Below, piece by piece: positions 9,568-20,056 of a stretch of DNA of 64,000 bases. Source of the stretch: Xanthomonas sp. F10 (GTDB taxonomy: Bacteria > Pseudomonadota > Gammaproteobacteria > Xanthomonadales > Xanthomonadaceae); the NCBI RefSeq assembly GCF_014206815.1, contig NZ_JACHNP010000002.1, positions 1,178,001-1,242,000 of the forward strand, written 5' to 3'. How positions within the stretch are numbered: position 1 is the stretch's first letter; every line of letters starts with the position of its first letter. The translations under genes and the position numbers were made by a program. A model generated the notes under the pieces. That model was not told the origin of the DNA. It worked only from the letters and a program-made list of their open reading frames with translations, and searched no databases.

Positions 9568-10353
9568 ATGACGACCATGACCGTCAATCTGAAAACTCCG
9601 CAGGACATCGAGAAGATGCGCGTGGCCGGCCGCCTGGCCGCCGAGGTACTGGACCTGATCGGCCCGTACGTGAAGCCCGGCGTCACCACCGCCGAGCTGG
9701 ACCGCATCTGCCACGACCATATCGTCAAGGTGCAGGGGGCGGTGCCGGCCAACGTCGGCTACCGCGGCTTTCCGAAGACCGTGTGCACGTCGGTGAACAA
9801 CGTGATCTGCCACGGCATCCCCAGCGAGAGCAAGGTCCTGAAGGACGGCGACATCGTCAACATCGACGTCACCGTGATCAAGGACGGCTGGCACGGCGAC
9901 ACCAGTCGCATGTACTGCGCGGGTACCCCTTCGGTGATGGCGCGGCGCCTGATCGAAGCCACCTACGAGGCGATGTGGCGCGGCATCCGCGCGGTGAAGC
10001 CGGGCGCCACGCTCGGCGACATCGGCCATGCCATCCAGCAGTACGCCGAGAGCGAGCGCTTCAGCGTGGTGCGCGAGTACTGCGGCCACGGCATCGGCAA
10101 GGTCTACCACGACGAACCGCAGGTGCTGCACTACGGCCGGCCGGGCGATGGCCTGGTGCTGAAGCCGGGCATGACCTTCACCATCGAGCCGATGATCAAC
10201 GAGGGCACGCGCTACACCCGCGTGCTGCCGGACGGCTGGACCGTGGTCACCAAGGACCGCAAGCTCTCGGCGCAATGGGAGCACATGGTCGCCGTCACCG
10301 AGGATGGGGTGGAGGTGCTGACCCTGTCGCCGGGCGGTCTCGGCGAACCGTGA
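9568..10353 (+). CDS. map: Methionine aminopeptidase, type I
   Basis: 261 residues. It removes the initiator methionine from nascent proteins in the cytoplasm. The pita-bread fold shows the expected metal-ligand regions: VNIDVTVIKDGWHGDT, CGHGIGKVYHDEP and FTIEPMINEG. ATG at 9568 and ATG at 9577 are both possible. The second gives MTVNLKTPQDIEKM, and a GATAAT box at 9564-9569 would place the transcription start almost on it, so the mRNA may be leaderless. It is divergent from the pilus operon and overlaps glnD by four bases. Confidence 0.96.
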   Translation: MTTMTVNLKTPQDIEKMRVAGRLAAEVLDLIGPYVKPGVTTAELDRICHDHIVKVQGAVPANVGYRGFPKTVCTSVNNVICHGIPSESKVLKDGDIVNIDVTVIKDGWHGDTSRMYCAGTPSVMARRLIEATYEAMWRGIRAVKPGATLGDIGHAIQQYAESERFSVVREYCGHGIGKVYHDEPQVLHYGRPGDGLVLKPGMTFTIEPMINEGTRYTRVLPDGWTVVTKDRKLSAQWEHMVAVTEDGVEVLTLSPGGLGEP

Positions 10354-12982
10354 GCCTGCTGCCGGCCGGTGCCGATGCCGGCATGCCCGACGCCGGCGTC
10401 GATGACGCCGGCTGGGCGGCCGCGGTCCGGCAACTGCTGGTGCAGACCGATGCGCGGCTGAGCAAGCGCTTCGACCAGGGCGACGACATCGATCGCCTGC
10501 TGGCGCTGCGCGCACGCGCGCTGGACCAGTTGATCCGCCATGCCTGGAGCCGCTGCGTGCCGCGCGAGGCCGGGCTGGCGCTGTTCGCGGTCGGCGGCTA
10601 CGGCCGCGGCGAACTGTTCCCGCGCTCGGACATCGACCTGCTGGTCTTCGGCGAGCTCGATCCTGCGTACGAACCGGCGCTGGCGCGGCTGTTCCCGCTG
10701 CTGTGGGACGCGGGCGTCCCGGTGAGCCATGCGGTGCGCTCGGCCGCGCAGTGCACGGCGGCCTGCGCCGACCAGACCGTGCTGACCGCGCTGATCGAGG
10801 CGCGCCCGCTGCAGGCCGACGCCGCGGCCAAGGCGGCGCTGGCGGCCGCCATCGCGCCGCCGCGGGTGTGGCCGCCGCGCGAATTCTTCATGGCCAAGCG
10901 CGAGGAACTGCAGGCCCGCCACCAGCGCTTCGGCGATACCGCCGACAACCTGGAGCCGGACATCAAGGACGGCCCCGGCGGCCTGCGCGACCTGCACACG
11001 CTGGGCTGGATGGCGCTGCGCGCGTTCGGCGTGCGCGACCTGGAGCCGTTGATCGGGCTGGGCCACGTCGGCGGCGACGAAGCCGCCGCGCTGCGCCGCG
11101 AGCGCCGCGAGCTGGCGCGCTTGCGCTACGGGCTGCACCTGGTCGCCAATCGCACGGAAGAGCGCCTGCGCTTCGATTACCAGAAGACCCTGGCGCAGCG
11201 CCTGGGCTTCTCCGACGACCCCGAGAGCCTGGGCGTGGAGAAGATGATGCAGCGCTTCTACCGCAGCGCGGCGATCGTGCGCCGGCTCAGCGACCGCTTG
11301 CTGCAGCGCTTCGAGGAGCAGTTCGACGGCGAGGCGCAACCGCAGCCGCTGGACGGCGGTTTCTCGCTGCGCCGCGGCTACCTGGCCGCCGACGACGAAC
11401 GCTGGCCGCAGGCCGATCCGGTGCAGGTGTTCGCGCTGTTCGCCACATGGGCCGCGCACGGCGAGATCCGCGGCCTGCATTCGCTGACCGCGCGCGCGCT
11501 GGCAGAGGCGCTGCCGCATCTGCCGGCCTACGCCGACGCCAGCCCGACCGCGCGCGAGCGCTTCCTGGCGCTGTTGCGCGGCCCGCGCGCGGTGCAGACG
11601 CTGACCCGGATGGCGCGGCTGGGCGTGCTCGGGCAGTGGATCCCGGCGTTCGCGCAGGTCTCCGGGCGCATGCAGTTCGACCTGTTCCATGTGTACACGG
11701 TCGACCAGCACACGTTGATGGTGCTGAAGAACATGGCGGTGTTCGCCAACGCGCGCGCCGACGAACGCTTCTCGATCGCGCATGAAGTCTGGCCACGGCT
11801 GCGCAAGCCGGAACTGCTGCTGCTGGCCGGCCTGTTCCACGACATCGCCAAGGGCCGCGGCGGCGACCATTCGGAACTGGGCGCGGTGGATGCGCGCGCG
11901 TTCTGTGCCGCGCATGCGCTCAGCGCCGCCGACACCGACCTGGTCGCCTGGCTGGTCGAGCAGCACCTGCGCATGTCGGTGACCGCGCAGAAGCAGGACA
12001 TCGCCGATCCGGAGGTGATCCATCGCTTCGCCAGCCTGGTCGGCGATCGCGAGCGGCTGGACTATCTGTATCTGCTCACCTGCGCCGACATCGCCGGCAC
12101 CAGCCCCAAGCTGTGGAACGCATGGAAGGACCGGCTGCTGGCCGATCTGTACTTCGCTACGCGCCGCGCCCTGCGCGAGGGCCTGGAGCATCCATTGCCG
12201 ATCGCCGAGCGCCTGCAGGAGGCGCGCGAAGCCACGCGCGCGCTGATGCACCTGCAGGGCCACGACGACGTCACCATCGATCGCCAGTTCGCCGGCATGC
12301 CCGACGAGAGTTTCCTGCGCTTCCGTCCCGAGCAATTGGCCTGGCAGGCCACCTCGCTGATGGAGGTGGAACTGGGCGGCACACTGGTCAAGGTGCGTCC
12401 GGTCACCCCCGACGACGCGGCGCTGGAAGTGTTCGTGTACTCGCCGGATCGCGACGGCCTGTTCGCCGCGATCGTGATGACCCTGGACCGGCTCGGCTAC
12501 GGCATCCACCGCGCGCGCGTGCTCGATGCCCCGCACGAGGCGATCTTCGATACCTTCGAGGTGATGCCCGCCGATGCCTTCGCCAGCGGCGACCTGGTGC
12601 AACTGCAGGCCGCGCTGCGCGAGGCGCTGGCCGGCGACCTGGCGCGCCTGCGCCCGGCGCGGCGGGTGATGCCGCGGCAGTTGCGGCATTTCCGCTTCGC
12701 CCCGCGCATCGAATTCCGCGAGAGCCTCGACGGCCGCCCGACCCGGCTCAGCCTGGTCGCGCCGGACCGGCCCGGGCTGCTGTCGGACGTGGCCCAGGTG
12801 CTGCGCCGGCATCACCTGCGTGTGCACGACGCGCGCATCGCCACCTTCGGCGAGCGCGCCGAGGACCTGTTCCACATCACCGACGAGCACAACCTGCCGT
12901 TGCCCGACGCCTCCCGCCAGGCGCTGCAGGCCGCGCTGCAGGCCTGTCTGGACCCCGATACCCCGCCTGGAGACCCCCGCTG

Positions 12983-12983
<1 letters not shown>
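10350..12983 (+). CDS. glnD: [Protein-PII] uridylyltransferase / uridylyl-removing enzyme
   Basis: 877 residues. GlnD senses glutamine and adds or removes UMP on PII signal proteins. Domains in order: nucleotidyltransferase ([20 protein letters not shown], about residue 81), helical linker, HD hydrolase ([16 protein letters not shown], about 496), then two ACT domains (about 690 and 799; [13 protein letters not shown]). The GTG start at 10350 overlaps the map stop (GTGA), implying coupled translation; a later in-frame ATG at 10380 would drop only ten residues. It overlaps dapD by one base at its 3' end. All catalytic motifs look intact. Confidence 0.95.
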
Positions 12984-13993
<1,010 letters not shown>

Positions 13994-14000
13994 GGATGGT

Positions 14001-14028
14001 GAGACCGGGGCAACCCCGGTCTCGCTTT
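14001..14028 (+). terminator. Terminator-like hairpin after dapD
   Basis: Perfect 10-bp stem GAGACCGGGG/CCCCGGTCTC (14001-14010 with 14014-14023) with a CAA loop, followed by GCTTT. It starts eight bases after the dapD stop and likely ends the map-glnD-dapD transcript, though the T run is short. Confidence 0.7.
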
Positions 14029-14204
14029 GGTGTGCTGCTTCCTGTCGACTTCGTGGTCAGGTGGGGGCCTTTGTGTGTTGCGCGGTTATTGTGCGTGTTG
14101 GTGTCTGGTGCATAGGGCGTGACATTCGCGGAGACGAGCTGCCCCGCGGCACCGCATTGCGTTGACGTTGAAGCCGCTTTATATGCCTTGAGCTTCAGGA
14201 AGCA

Positions 14205-14595
14205 GCAAAGGCTTTCGCCCTTGCGGGCGAGTTACTTTGATCAGCCTTCGGCTGCTGAGAAGCGCTTCTTTGCTCGTGCAAAGAAAAGTAACCAAGAGAA
14301 GTGCTTCACCACAGCCGAAGGCTGGTCAAGCGCGCCCTGCCTTGCGCCCTCCGCGCTACGCGCTCCGGGTCCGCGGATGCACCGGGGATTCGCGGAAGGG
14401 GCTTGGCTGCGTTGCAGCCAAGTCCGGGGCAGTCGCCTCACGGCGCCGGCCCGCCCGCTGGGGCGAAGCAGTGCTTCGCCTTCTCCCGGCGAGCCCTGCC
14501 CCTGCCGCGAACGGCGCACATCCCTGTGCGCCGCCCTTCGGGTGTTTCCCCGGTCCATCCGCCGCTGCGGAAGGGAACCCGGTAGATCAAAAGCA
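14205..14595. repeat. Hairpin-array intergenic element
   Basis: Non-coding stretch made of successive perfect inverted repeats: TCGCCC/GGGCGA (14215-14230), CAGCC/GGCTG (14242-14254), TTCTTTGC/GCAAAGAA (14266-14285), CAGCC/GGCTG (14312-14324), CTTGGCTGC/GCAGCCAAG (14402-14422), GGCGAAGCA/TGCTTCGCC (14462-14480) and GGCGCACA/TGTGCGCC (14513-14532). GTTACTTT at 14231 also pairs with AAAGTAAC at 14285-14292. Open frames across it have no protein-like composition. It resembles structured intergenic repeats of xanthomonads, but copy number cannot be judged here. The rest of 13994-14911 shows no gene. Confidence 0.6.
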
Positions 14596-14911
14596 AACGC
14601 AAAGGCGATAAACCACGCTGTGGCTTCCGTCGTCATCGGCATCCGGTATGCCGAACCTCCGGCGAATCCACTGCCAGTGCGCTGTCTGCGGGTAGGCCAG
14701 GCACATGATGTGGTCGTCGCACGGCGCGAGGCCATTGTCTCGCAGGACTCGCGGTCTCGCGGCCAGGGAAGGGCGCACACCCGGCGTACATCGGTGGCCG
14801 GATACGCTGCCACACGCGGGTTCGAGCGCTGCCGCGGCGATGCGGATCGGGCCGACGATGCCTGGCGTAGACCGTTGCCGGATGCTGCCACTGTGCCGAC
14901 AGGAGACACCG

Positions 14912-15685
14912 ATGCGGAAGATGAAATGGGCTTGTTGGATGACGGTAGCGTTTACGTTGTCCGCATGTGGTCGTGAGGGCGCACCGGCGCCAGCGGCACC
15001 TGCGGGTGCCCACACGCCCACTGCGATGGACGCTGCGCCAAACCCTGCTTCGGCCGCGACACCTGCGCCTGCGCAACTGCCTGCGACGACCGCAGAGAGC
15101 GCCGGCGCCGGCGAGCCGCTGTCCTGCGCCGCCGAGATCGGTGCCGATGCCGCGGCGGCGCGCGTGGCCACCTGCCGCGCGGTGTCGCCGGCCACGCATC
15201 CGCCCTGCAATGCCGCCAACAGCTGCGCCATGATCGACGACGAGATCGCCCGCAGTTGCGCGTTGCTCGGCCGCGACGGACCGACCACCGCCGAGTGCGG
15301 TGCGGCCGCCGACAGCCCGCAGGCAGCGGCCGACGTGGTGCGGCGCTACTACGCGGCGATCAACGCGCGCGACTACCCGGTGGCCTGGCAGCAATGGGGC
15401 GAGGACGGGCGCCCGGGGCAGTCCTACGACGCGTTCAAGGCCGGCTTCGCCAGGACCCGTGCGGTGACGGTGACGATCGGCGCGCTCGGCGCCAGCGACG
15501 GTGCCGCCGGCTCGGTGTATCAGCCGGTGCCGGTCACCGTGGAAGCGACGCTGGCCGACGGCACGCGGCAACGCTTTCGGGGCAACTACGTGCTGCGCCG
15601 GGTCAATGGGGTGGACGGGGCCTCGGCCGCGCAACTGCGTTGGCGGATCGACTCGGCGAAGCTACAGGAACTGCCGGCGCAGTGA
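14912..15685 (+). CDS. Predicted lipoprotein with NTF2-like C-terminal region
   Basis: 257 residues. AGGAGA eleven bases upstream fixes the ATG at 14912. A lipoprotein signal (VAFTLSACG, lipidated Cys at about 19) is followed by a low-complexity Ala/Pro/Thr linker (residues 20-65), a cysteine-rich part (SCAAEI, ATCRAV, HPPCNAANSCAMIDD, RSCALLG, TAECG) and a region typical of SnoaL/NTF2-like folds (AADVVRRYYAAINARDYPVA). Membrane-anchored in the periplasm. No enzyme motif is visible; such folds often bind small ligands. Not recognised as a named gene. Confidence 0.75.
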   Translation: MRKMKWACWMTVAFTLSACGREGAPAPAAPAGAHTPTAMDAAPNPASAATPAPAQLPATTAESAGAGEPLSCAAEIGADAAAARVATCRAVSPATHPPCNAANSCAMIDDEIARSCALLGRDGPTTAECGAAADSPQAAADVVRRYYAAINARDYPVAWQQWGEDGRPGQSYDAFKAGFARTRAVTVTIGALGASDGAAGSVYQPVPVTVEATLADGTRQRFRGNYVLRRVNGVDGASAAQLRWRIDSAKLQELPAQ

Positions 15686-15806
15686 GGCTTGGTCTAGAGA
15701 GGTGGCTGTCCGATCGCCCTTCTCACAGCAGCGACGGAACCGATGGCGTTCGCGGGCGGTGAGGCAACGCGGGCTGTCTGCATGTGCCATGGCAGCACGG
15801 CGCACC

Positions 15807-15840
15807 GACCCTCACCCCAACCCCTCTCCCGATGGGAGAG
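15807..15840. repeat. Single copy of a CTCTCCC/GGGAGAG intergenic repeat
   Basis: CTCTCCC-GAT-GGGAGAG (15824-15840) preceded by a CCCTCACCCCAACCCC run. The same motif in the other orientation occurs twice at 56067-56310, so it is a dispersed element. The surrounding 15686-16011 interval has no other recognisable feature. Confidence 0.7.
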
Positions 15841-16011
15841 CGGCTTGGAGCGGCTAACGAATCTGCTGCGCAGCCGCCAGGCGAGCGGGGACGGTGCTCG
15901 GAATCATGGACGCACTTGTACACTCCGGTTCCTGCGCGCGCCGTCCCGCCCATCTGTCGGTTGCTCGCAACGTGTTGTTAGCCACGCTTCCTCGTTTGAA
16001 GGGATGTTTCG

Positions 16012-16368
16012 ATGACGACGTTGTACGGATTGAAGAACTGCGACACCTGCAAGAAAGCGACCAAGTGGCTGGACCGCTTCGGCGTGGCTTACACCTTCGT
16101 CGATTACCGCGAGCACAAGCCGACGCCGGAGACCCTGCTGGACTGGGCCGGCCAGGCCGGCGGGTTCGACGCCTTGGTCAACAAGTCCTCCACCACCTGG
16201 CGGCAACTGCCCGACAACAAGAAGACACCTGGCTCCGATGCCGAGTGGAAGTTGCTGCTGCGCGAGTATCCGCAGCTGATCCGGCGGCCGGTGGTGGTGA
16301 CCGACGACGGCCGGCTCAGCCAGGGCTTCTCCGACAACGGTTTCAAGCAGCGATTCGGGGTGGCGTGA
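16012..16368 (+). CDS. ArsC/Spx-family thioredoxin-fold protein (YffB-like)
   Basis: 118 residues. It shows the ArsC/Spx fold with a Cys10-Asp-Thr-Cys13 motif (YGLKNCDTCKKATKWL) and the late RRPVVV segment with an arginine typical of the family. YffB-like proteins are glutathione-linked thiol reductases of uncertain substrate. They often lie between dapD and dapE in gammaproteobacteria, as here. The genuine ArsC arsenate ligands cannot all be confirmed and no ars genes are near, so an arsenic role is unlikely. It overlaps the next gene by four bases. Confidence 0.85.
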   Translation: MTTLYGLKNCDTCKKATKWLDRFGVAYTFVDYREHKPTPETLLDWAGQAGGFDALVNKSSTTWRQLPDNKKTPGSDAEWKLLLREYPQLIRRPVVVTDDGRLSQGFSDNGFKQRFGVA

Positions 16369-16823
16369 ACATCCGCCCGTATCGGGCCGAGGACTGGACG
16401 CGGCTGTGCGCCATCCACGATGCCGCGCGTCTGCAGGAACTGCAGGCGGCGGGCCTGGTGGAGGCGTTCCTGCCACTGCCGATCGCGGCCGAGCGCGAGG
16501 CCCTGTTCGACTACCGCGTGCAGGTCGCCGAGTGGCAGGGCCAGGTGCTCGGCTTCGTCGCCGACGATGGCGAGGAACTGGCCTGGCTGTACGTGGACCC
16601 AACCGCACGTCGGCGCGGCGTCGGCCAGGCGCTGGTGACGGCAGTGCAGGACGCCAGCCCAGCCGGCCTGACCCTGGAATTGTTGGAAGGCAATGCCGCG
16701 GCGCTGGCGTTCTACCGGGCCTGCGGTTTCGTCGAAACCGGTGTGCACGGCGGGCGCATGCCGGGCAACGAGGCGTTCGCGGTGCGCGTGCAGTGCATGC
16801 GCTGGCCGGGCGTCGCGTCGTAG
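16365..16823 (+). CDS. GNAT-family N-acetyltransferase
   Basis: 152 residues. The GTG start at 16365 overlaps the stop of the ArsC-like gene (GTGA). The acetyl-CoA-binding motif A is clear (WLYVDPTARRRGVGQALV, with the R-R-x-G-V-G loop at about residue 83), followed by LELLEGNAAALAFYRACGF, the usual motif B. It transfers acetyl groups to an amine of a small molecule or protein; the substrate cannot be read from the sequence. The coupled start suggests joint expression with the upstream gene. Confidence 0.85.
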   Translation: MNIRPYRAEDWTRLCAIHDAARLQELQAAGLVEAFLPLPIAAEREALFDYRVQVAEWQGQVLGFVADDGEELAWLYVDPTARRRGVGQALVTAVQDASPAGLTLELLEGNAAALAFYRACGFVETGVHGGRMPGNEAFAVRVQCMRWPGVAS

Positions 16824-16982
16824 CGAAGCCGCGACCGCGCCGCACATCCGCCAGGCGACACTGGCAGACCCTTCGAATCCGCCAGCACCGCTCGTACACT
16901 GCGTTTCCGGTGTCGTCCGTACGCGACGCTGCCGCTGGCGATCCTCATCGCGTCTCCCTCGTGTCTTCCAACGGTGTCCTGC

Positions 16983-18113
16983 ATGTCCGATGTCCTTGAA
17001 CTCGCCTGCGACCTGATCGCCCGCCCGTCTGTCACCCCCGACGATGCCGGGTGCCAGGAACTGATCGCGCAGCGGCTGCAACGCGCCGGTTTCGTCATCG
17101 AGCGGCTGCGCTGCGGGCAGGTCGACAACCTGTGGGCGACCCACCGCGGCGGCGACGGTCCGGTGCTGGCGCTGCTCGGGCATACCGACGTGGTGCCGCC
17201 GGGACCGCGCGAGGCCTGGGCCAGCGATCCGTTCGTTCCGCAGGTGCGCGACGGCGTGCTGTACGGACGCGGCGCTGCCGACATGAAGGGCAGCGTGGCC
17301 GCGTTCGTGGTCGCCGCCGAGCGGTTCGTAGCCGCGCAGCCGCAGCACCCGGGCACACTGGCGCTGCTGCTGACCAGCGACGAGGAAGGCGATGCGATCG
17401 ACGGCGTGCGCCACGTGGCGCGCGTGTTCGCCGAGCGCGGCGAACGCATCGACTGGTGCATCACCGGCGAACCCTCGTCCACCGAACGGCTTGGCGACCT
17501 GCTGCGGGTCGGCCGCCGTGGCAGCCTTTCCGGCGCACTGCGCGTGCGTGGCGTGCAGGGGCACGTGGCCTATCCGCACAAGGCGCGCAACCCGATCCAC
17601 CTGGCCGCGCCGGCGCTGGCCGATCTGGTCGCGCGACACTGGGACGACGGCTACGAAAGCTTCCCGCCGACCAGCCTGCAGATTTCCAACGTGCACGCCG
17701 GCACCGGCGCCAACAACGTGATTCCCGGCGAATTGCAGGTCGCCTTCAACCTGCGCTACACCCCGCACTGGGACGCGCCGCGGCTGGAGGCGGAGATCGC
17801 CGCGCTGTTCGATCGCCATGGCCTGGACTACAGCCTGCGCTGGCACCGCAGCGGCGAACCGTTCTACACCCCGGAAGGCACACTGCGCCGGGTGGCGCGC
17901 GAGGTGCTGGGCGAGGTCGCCGGCGCGCCGCCGGAGGAGAGCACCGGCGGCGGCACCTCCGATGCACGCTTCATCGCGCCGCTGGGCGCGCAGTGCATCG
18001 AGGTCGGTCCGGTCAACGCCAGCATTCACCAGGTCGACGAGCACGTGCGCGTGGCCGACCTGGAGGCGCTGCCGGATCTGTACCTGCGCCTGGTCGAACG
18101 GTTGCTGCGGTAA
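16983..18113 (+). CDS. dapE: Succinyl-diaminopimelate desuccinylase
   Basis: 376 residues; zinc-dependent M20-family hydrolase acting two steps after DapD in lysine and peptidoglycan precursor synthesis. Metal and catalytic regions are intact: [47 protein letters not shown] and the C-terminal [11 protein letters not shown] with [10 protein letters not shown]. The ATG at 16983 gives the family N-terminus ([19 protein letters not shown]); a GTG three codons earlier is less likely. The stop codon is 38 bases before the asn leader peptide. Confidence 0.96.
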   Translation: MSDVLELACDLIARPSVTPDDAGCQELIAQRLQRAGFVIERLRCGQVDNLWATHRGGDGPVLALLGHTDVVPPGPREAWASDPFVPQVRDGVLYGRGAADMKGSVAAFVVAAERFVAAQPQHPGTLALLLTSDEEGDAIDGVRHVARVFAERGERIDWCITGEPSSTERLGDLLRVGRRGSLSGALRVRGVQGHVAYPHKARNPIHLAAPALADLVARHWDDGYESFPPTSLQISNVHAGTGANNVIPGELQVAFNLRYTPHWDAPRLEAEIAALFDRHGLDYSLRWHRSGEPFYTPEGTLRRVAREVLGEVAGAPPEESTGGGTSDARFIAPLGAQCIEVGPVNASIHQVDEHVRVADLEALPDLYLRLVERLLR

Positions 18114-18116
18114 CAG

Positions 18117-18145
18117 TTGCGCCCGCCCGCGTGCCGGGTTACGGT
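18117..18145 (+). promoter_or_regulatory. Candidate promoter of the asnB leader
   Basis: TTGCGC (18117-18122) and TACGGT (18140-18145) are 17 bases apart. Transcription would start at about 18152, on the leader-peptide ATG itself, so the leader mRNA may lack a 5' untranslated region. No convincing Shine-Dalgarno sequence precedes that ATG, which fits this view. Confidence 0.45.
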
Positions 18146-18151
18146 CGCCCC

Positions 18152-18247
18152 ATGACCTCGCTGTCCATCCTCCGCTCGACCACCGCCAACGGCCGCAATA
18201 ACGCGCTGGCGAATAATCGTGCGCGGCCGATGCGGGTCTGCGACTAG
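18152..18247 (+). CDS. Asparagine-rich leader peptide upstream of asnB
   Basis: 31 codons, starting MTSLSILRSTTANGRNNALA and ending RVCD. Asparagine is at codons 13, 16, 17, 21 and 22, five of 31 and all within a ten-codon stretch (AAC, AAT, AAC, AAT, AAT); AAT is rare in this GC-rich DNA. Codons 25-29 are encoded by the antiterminator strand (18224-18237). A ribosome stalled for lack of Asn-tRNA would leave most of that strand free; one reaching the TAG at 18245 would cover it. This is the arrangement of his, thr or leu leader peptides, here placed before asparagine synthetase. Confidence 0.82.
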   Translation: MTSLSILRSTTANGRNNALANNRARPMRVCD

Positions 18248-18310
18248 GCGCTACCAGAAACACCACGCCCAGCCACCAGAAAACCCGCATCGGCCGATGC
18301 GGGTTTTTTT
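18224..18310 (+). promoter_or_regulatory. Transcription attenuator of asnB (antiterminator plus terminator)
   Basis: Three segments are seen. A: CGGCCGATGCGGGT at 18224-18237, inside the leader peptide. B: ACCCGCATCGGCCG at 18283-18296, its exact complement. C: CGGCCGATGCGGGT at 18291-18304, an exact repeat of A. B with C forms an 11-bp hairpin (18281-18291 with 18296-18306, loop GGCC) followed by T7, an intrinsic terminator. A with B gives a 14-bp antiterminator that destroys it. Ribosome position over the Asn codons would choose between the two. This layout is seen directly; the regulatory outcome is inferred from known amino-acid attenuators. Confidence 0.85.
18281..18310 (+). terminator. 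Attenuator terminator before asnB
   Basis: A 26-base perfect palindrome (18281-18306) folds as an 11-bp stem with GGCC loop and ends in seven T residues (18304-18310). It lies 54 bases before the asnB ATG, so it must be bypassed for asnB to be expressed from the leader promoter. Confidence 0.92.
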
Positions 18311-18364
18311 GTGCCTGGAGTGTGCATCCCTCGCGACCACCACCCCACGATCAGGAGCTTTCCC

Positions 18365-20056
18365 ATGTGTTCGATCTTCGGCATCTTCGGCCTGCAACCG
18401 GGCGACGACCTGCAGGCCCTGCGGCGGCAGGCGCTGGACTGCTCGCAGCGGCAGCGCCACCGCGGCCCGGACTGGAGCGGCGTGTATGTCGACGACGGCG
18501 CCATCCTCGTGCATGAGCGCCTGGCCATCGTCGACCCGGCCGGCGGCTCGCAGCCGCTGCTCTCCGACGACGGGCAACTGGCGCTGGCGGTCAACGGCGA
18601 GATCTACAACCATCGCGAACTGAAGAAGCAACTGGCCCAGCCCTACGCCTTCCAGACCGGCTCGGACTGCGAGGTGATCAACGCGCTGTACCGCGAGACC
18701 ACGCCGGACGCGCTGCTGAACCGCCTCAACGGCATCTTCGCCTTCGCGCTGTGGGACAAGGCCGCCGGCCGCGTGCTGATCGCGCGCGATCCGATGGGCG
18801 TGTGCCCGCTGTACTGGGGCCATGACGCGCAGGGCCGGCTGCGCGTGGCGTCGGAGATGAAGTCGCTGGCCGACAGCTGCGCCGACGTCGCCCAGTTCCC
18901 GCCGGGCCACTACTACGACAGCGCCAGCGGCGAACTCGTGCAGTACTACCGCAAGCCGTGGCGCGACTACGCCGCGGTGCAGGGCGTGGAGGTCGGCAAG
19001 CAGGAACTGCGCGAGGCCTTCGAGCGCGCCGTGCACCGCCAACTGATGACCGACGTGCCGTATGGCGTGCTGCTCTCCGGTGGGCTGGATTCGTCGCTGG
19101 TGGCGGCGGTGGCCGCGCGCTTCGCGCGCAAGCGCATCGAGGAGAACGACGAGGCCGAGGCCTGGTGGCCGCGCCTGCACTCGTTCGCGATCGGCCTGAA
19201 GGGCTCGCCGGACCTGGCCGCCGCGGCGATCGCCGCCGAGGCCCTGGGTACCGTGCATCACGGCTTCGAGTACACCTTCGAGGAAGGCCTGGACGCGCTG
19301 CCGGAGGTGATCCGGCACATCGAAACCTACGACGTCACCACCATCCGCGCCTCCACGCCGATGTTCCTGCTGGCGCGGCGGATCAAGGCGATGGGCGTGA
19401 AGATGGTGCTGTCCGGCGAAGGCAGCGACGAGATCTTCGGCGGCTACCTGTATTTCCACAAGGCGCCCAACGCGCGCGAGTTCCACGAGGAGCTGATCCG
19501 CAAGCTCGACGCCCTCTACAACTACGATTGCCTGCGCGCCAACAAGTCGATGATGGCCTGGGGCGTGGAGCCGCGCGTGCCGTTCCTGGACGTGGAGTTC
19601 CTGGACGTGGCCATGCGCATGGACGCCCAGTACAAGATGGCCGGCACCCGCGCCGACGGCAGCAAGCGCATCGAGAAGGCGGTGCTGCGCGAAGCCTTCG
19701 AGGGCTACTTGCCCGAGTCGATCCTGTGGCGGCAGAAGGAGCAGTTCAGCGACGGCGTCGGCTATGGCTGGATTGATGGGTTGAAGGCGCACGCCGAGGC
19801 CCAGGTCAGCGACCGCGAACTGGCCGCGGCCGACAAGCGCTTCCCGGTGAACCCGCCGCAGACCAAGGAAGCCTATTACTACCGCAGCCTGTTCGAGCGC
19901 GTGTTCCCGACCCCGGCCGCGGCCGAGACCGTGCCCGGCGGCAAGTCGATCGCCTGCTCCTCGCCAGCGGCGATCGCCTGGGACGCCAGCTTCGCGGCCA
20001 TGGCCGATCCCTCCGGCCGCGCGGTGGCCGGGGTGCACGCGCAGGCGCTGGGATGA
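18365..20056 (+). CDS. asnB: Asparagine synthetase B (glutamine-hydrolysing)
   Basis: 563 residues, near the E. coli AsnB length. It converts aspartate, glutamine and ATP to asparagine. Cys2 is the glutaminase nucleophile (MCSIFGIFGL), and the N-terminal Ntn domain has RHRGPDWSG and VNGEIYNH. The synthetase domain has the ATP-pyrophosphatase loop SGGLDSS at 238-244 and LSGEGSDEIFGGY. AGGAG seven bases before the ATG at 18365 fixes the start, after the attenuator. Its stop overlaps the LysE gene by four bases, so both are probably under asparagine attenuation. Confidence 0.96.
   Translation: MCSIFGIFGLQPGDDLQALRRQALDCSQRQRHRGPDWSGVYVDDGAILVHERLAIVDPAGGSQPLLSDDGQLALAVNGEIYNHRELKKQLAQPYAFQTGSDCEVINALYRETTPDALLNRLNGIFAFALWDKAAGRVLIARDPMGVCPLYWGHDAQGRLRVASEMKSLADSCADVAQFPPGHYYDSASGELVQYYRKPWRDYAAVQGVEVGKQELREAFERAVHRQLMTDVPYGVLLSGGLDSSLVAAVAARFARKRIEENDEAEAWWPRLHSFAIGLKGSPDLAAAAIAAEALGTVHHGFEYTFEEGLDALPEVIRHIETYDVTTIRASTPMFLLARRIKAMGVKMVLSGEGSDEIFGGYLYFHKAPNAREFHEELIRKLDALYNYDCLRANKSMMAWGVEPRVPFLDVEFLDVAMRMDAQYKMAGTRADGSKRIEKAVLREAFEGYLPESILWRQKEQFSDGVGYGWIDGLKAHAEAQVSDRELAAADKRFPVNPPQTKEAYYYRSLFERVFPTPAAAETVPGGKSIACSSPAAIAWDASFAAMADPSGRAVAGVHAQALG

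Noticed and set aside
14119-14976. Open frames through 14119-14976
   Set aside because: Sequence is dominated by hairpin repeats and would encode Arg/Pro-rich noise; treated as non-coding.
16012-16368. Arsenate reductase role for the ArsC-like gene
   Set aside because: No ars operon nearby, and the dapD-dapE context matches YffB-type thiol proteins.
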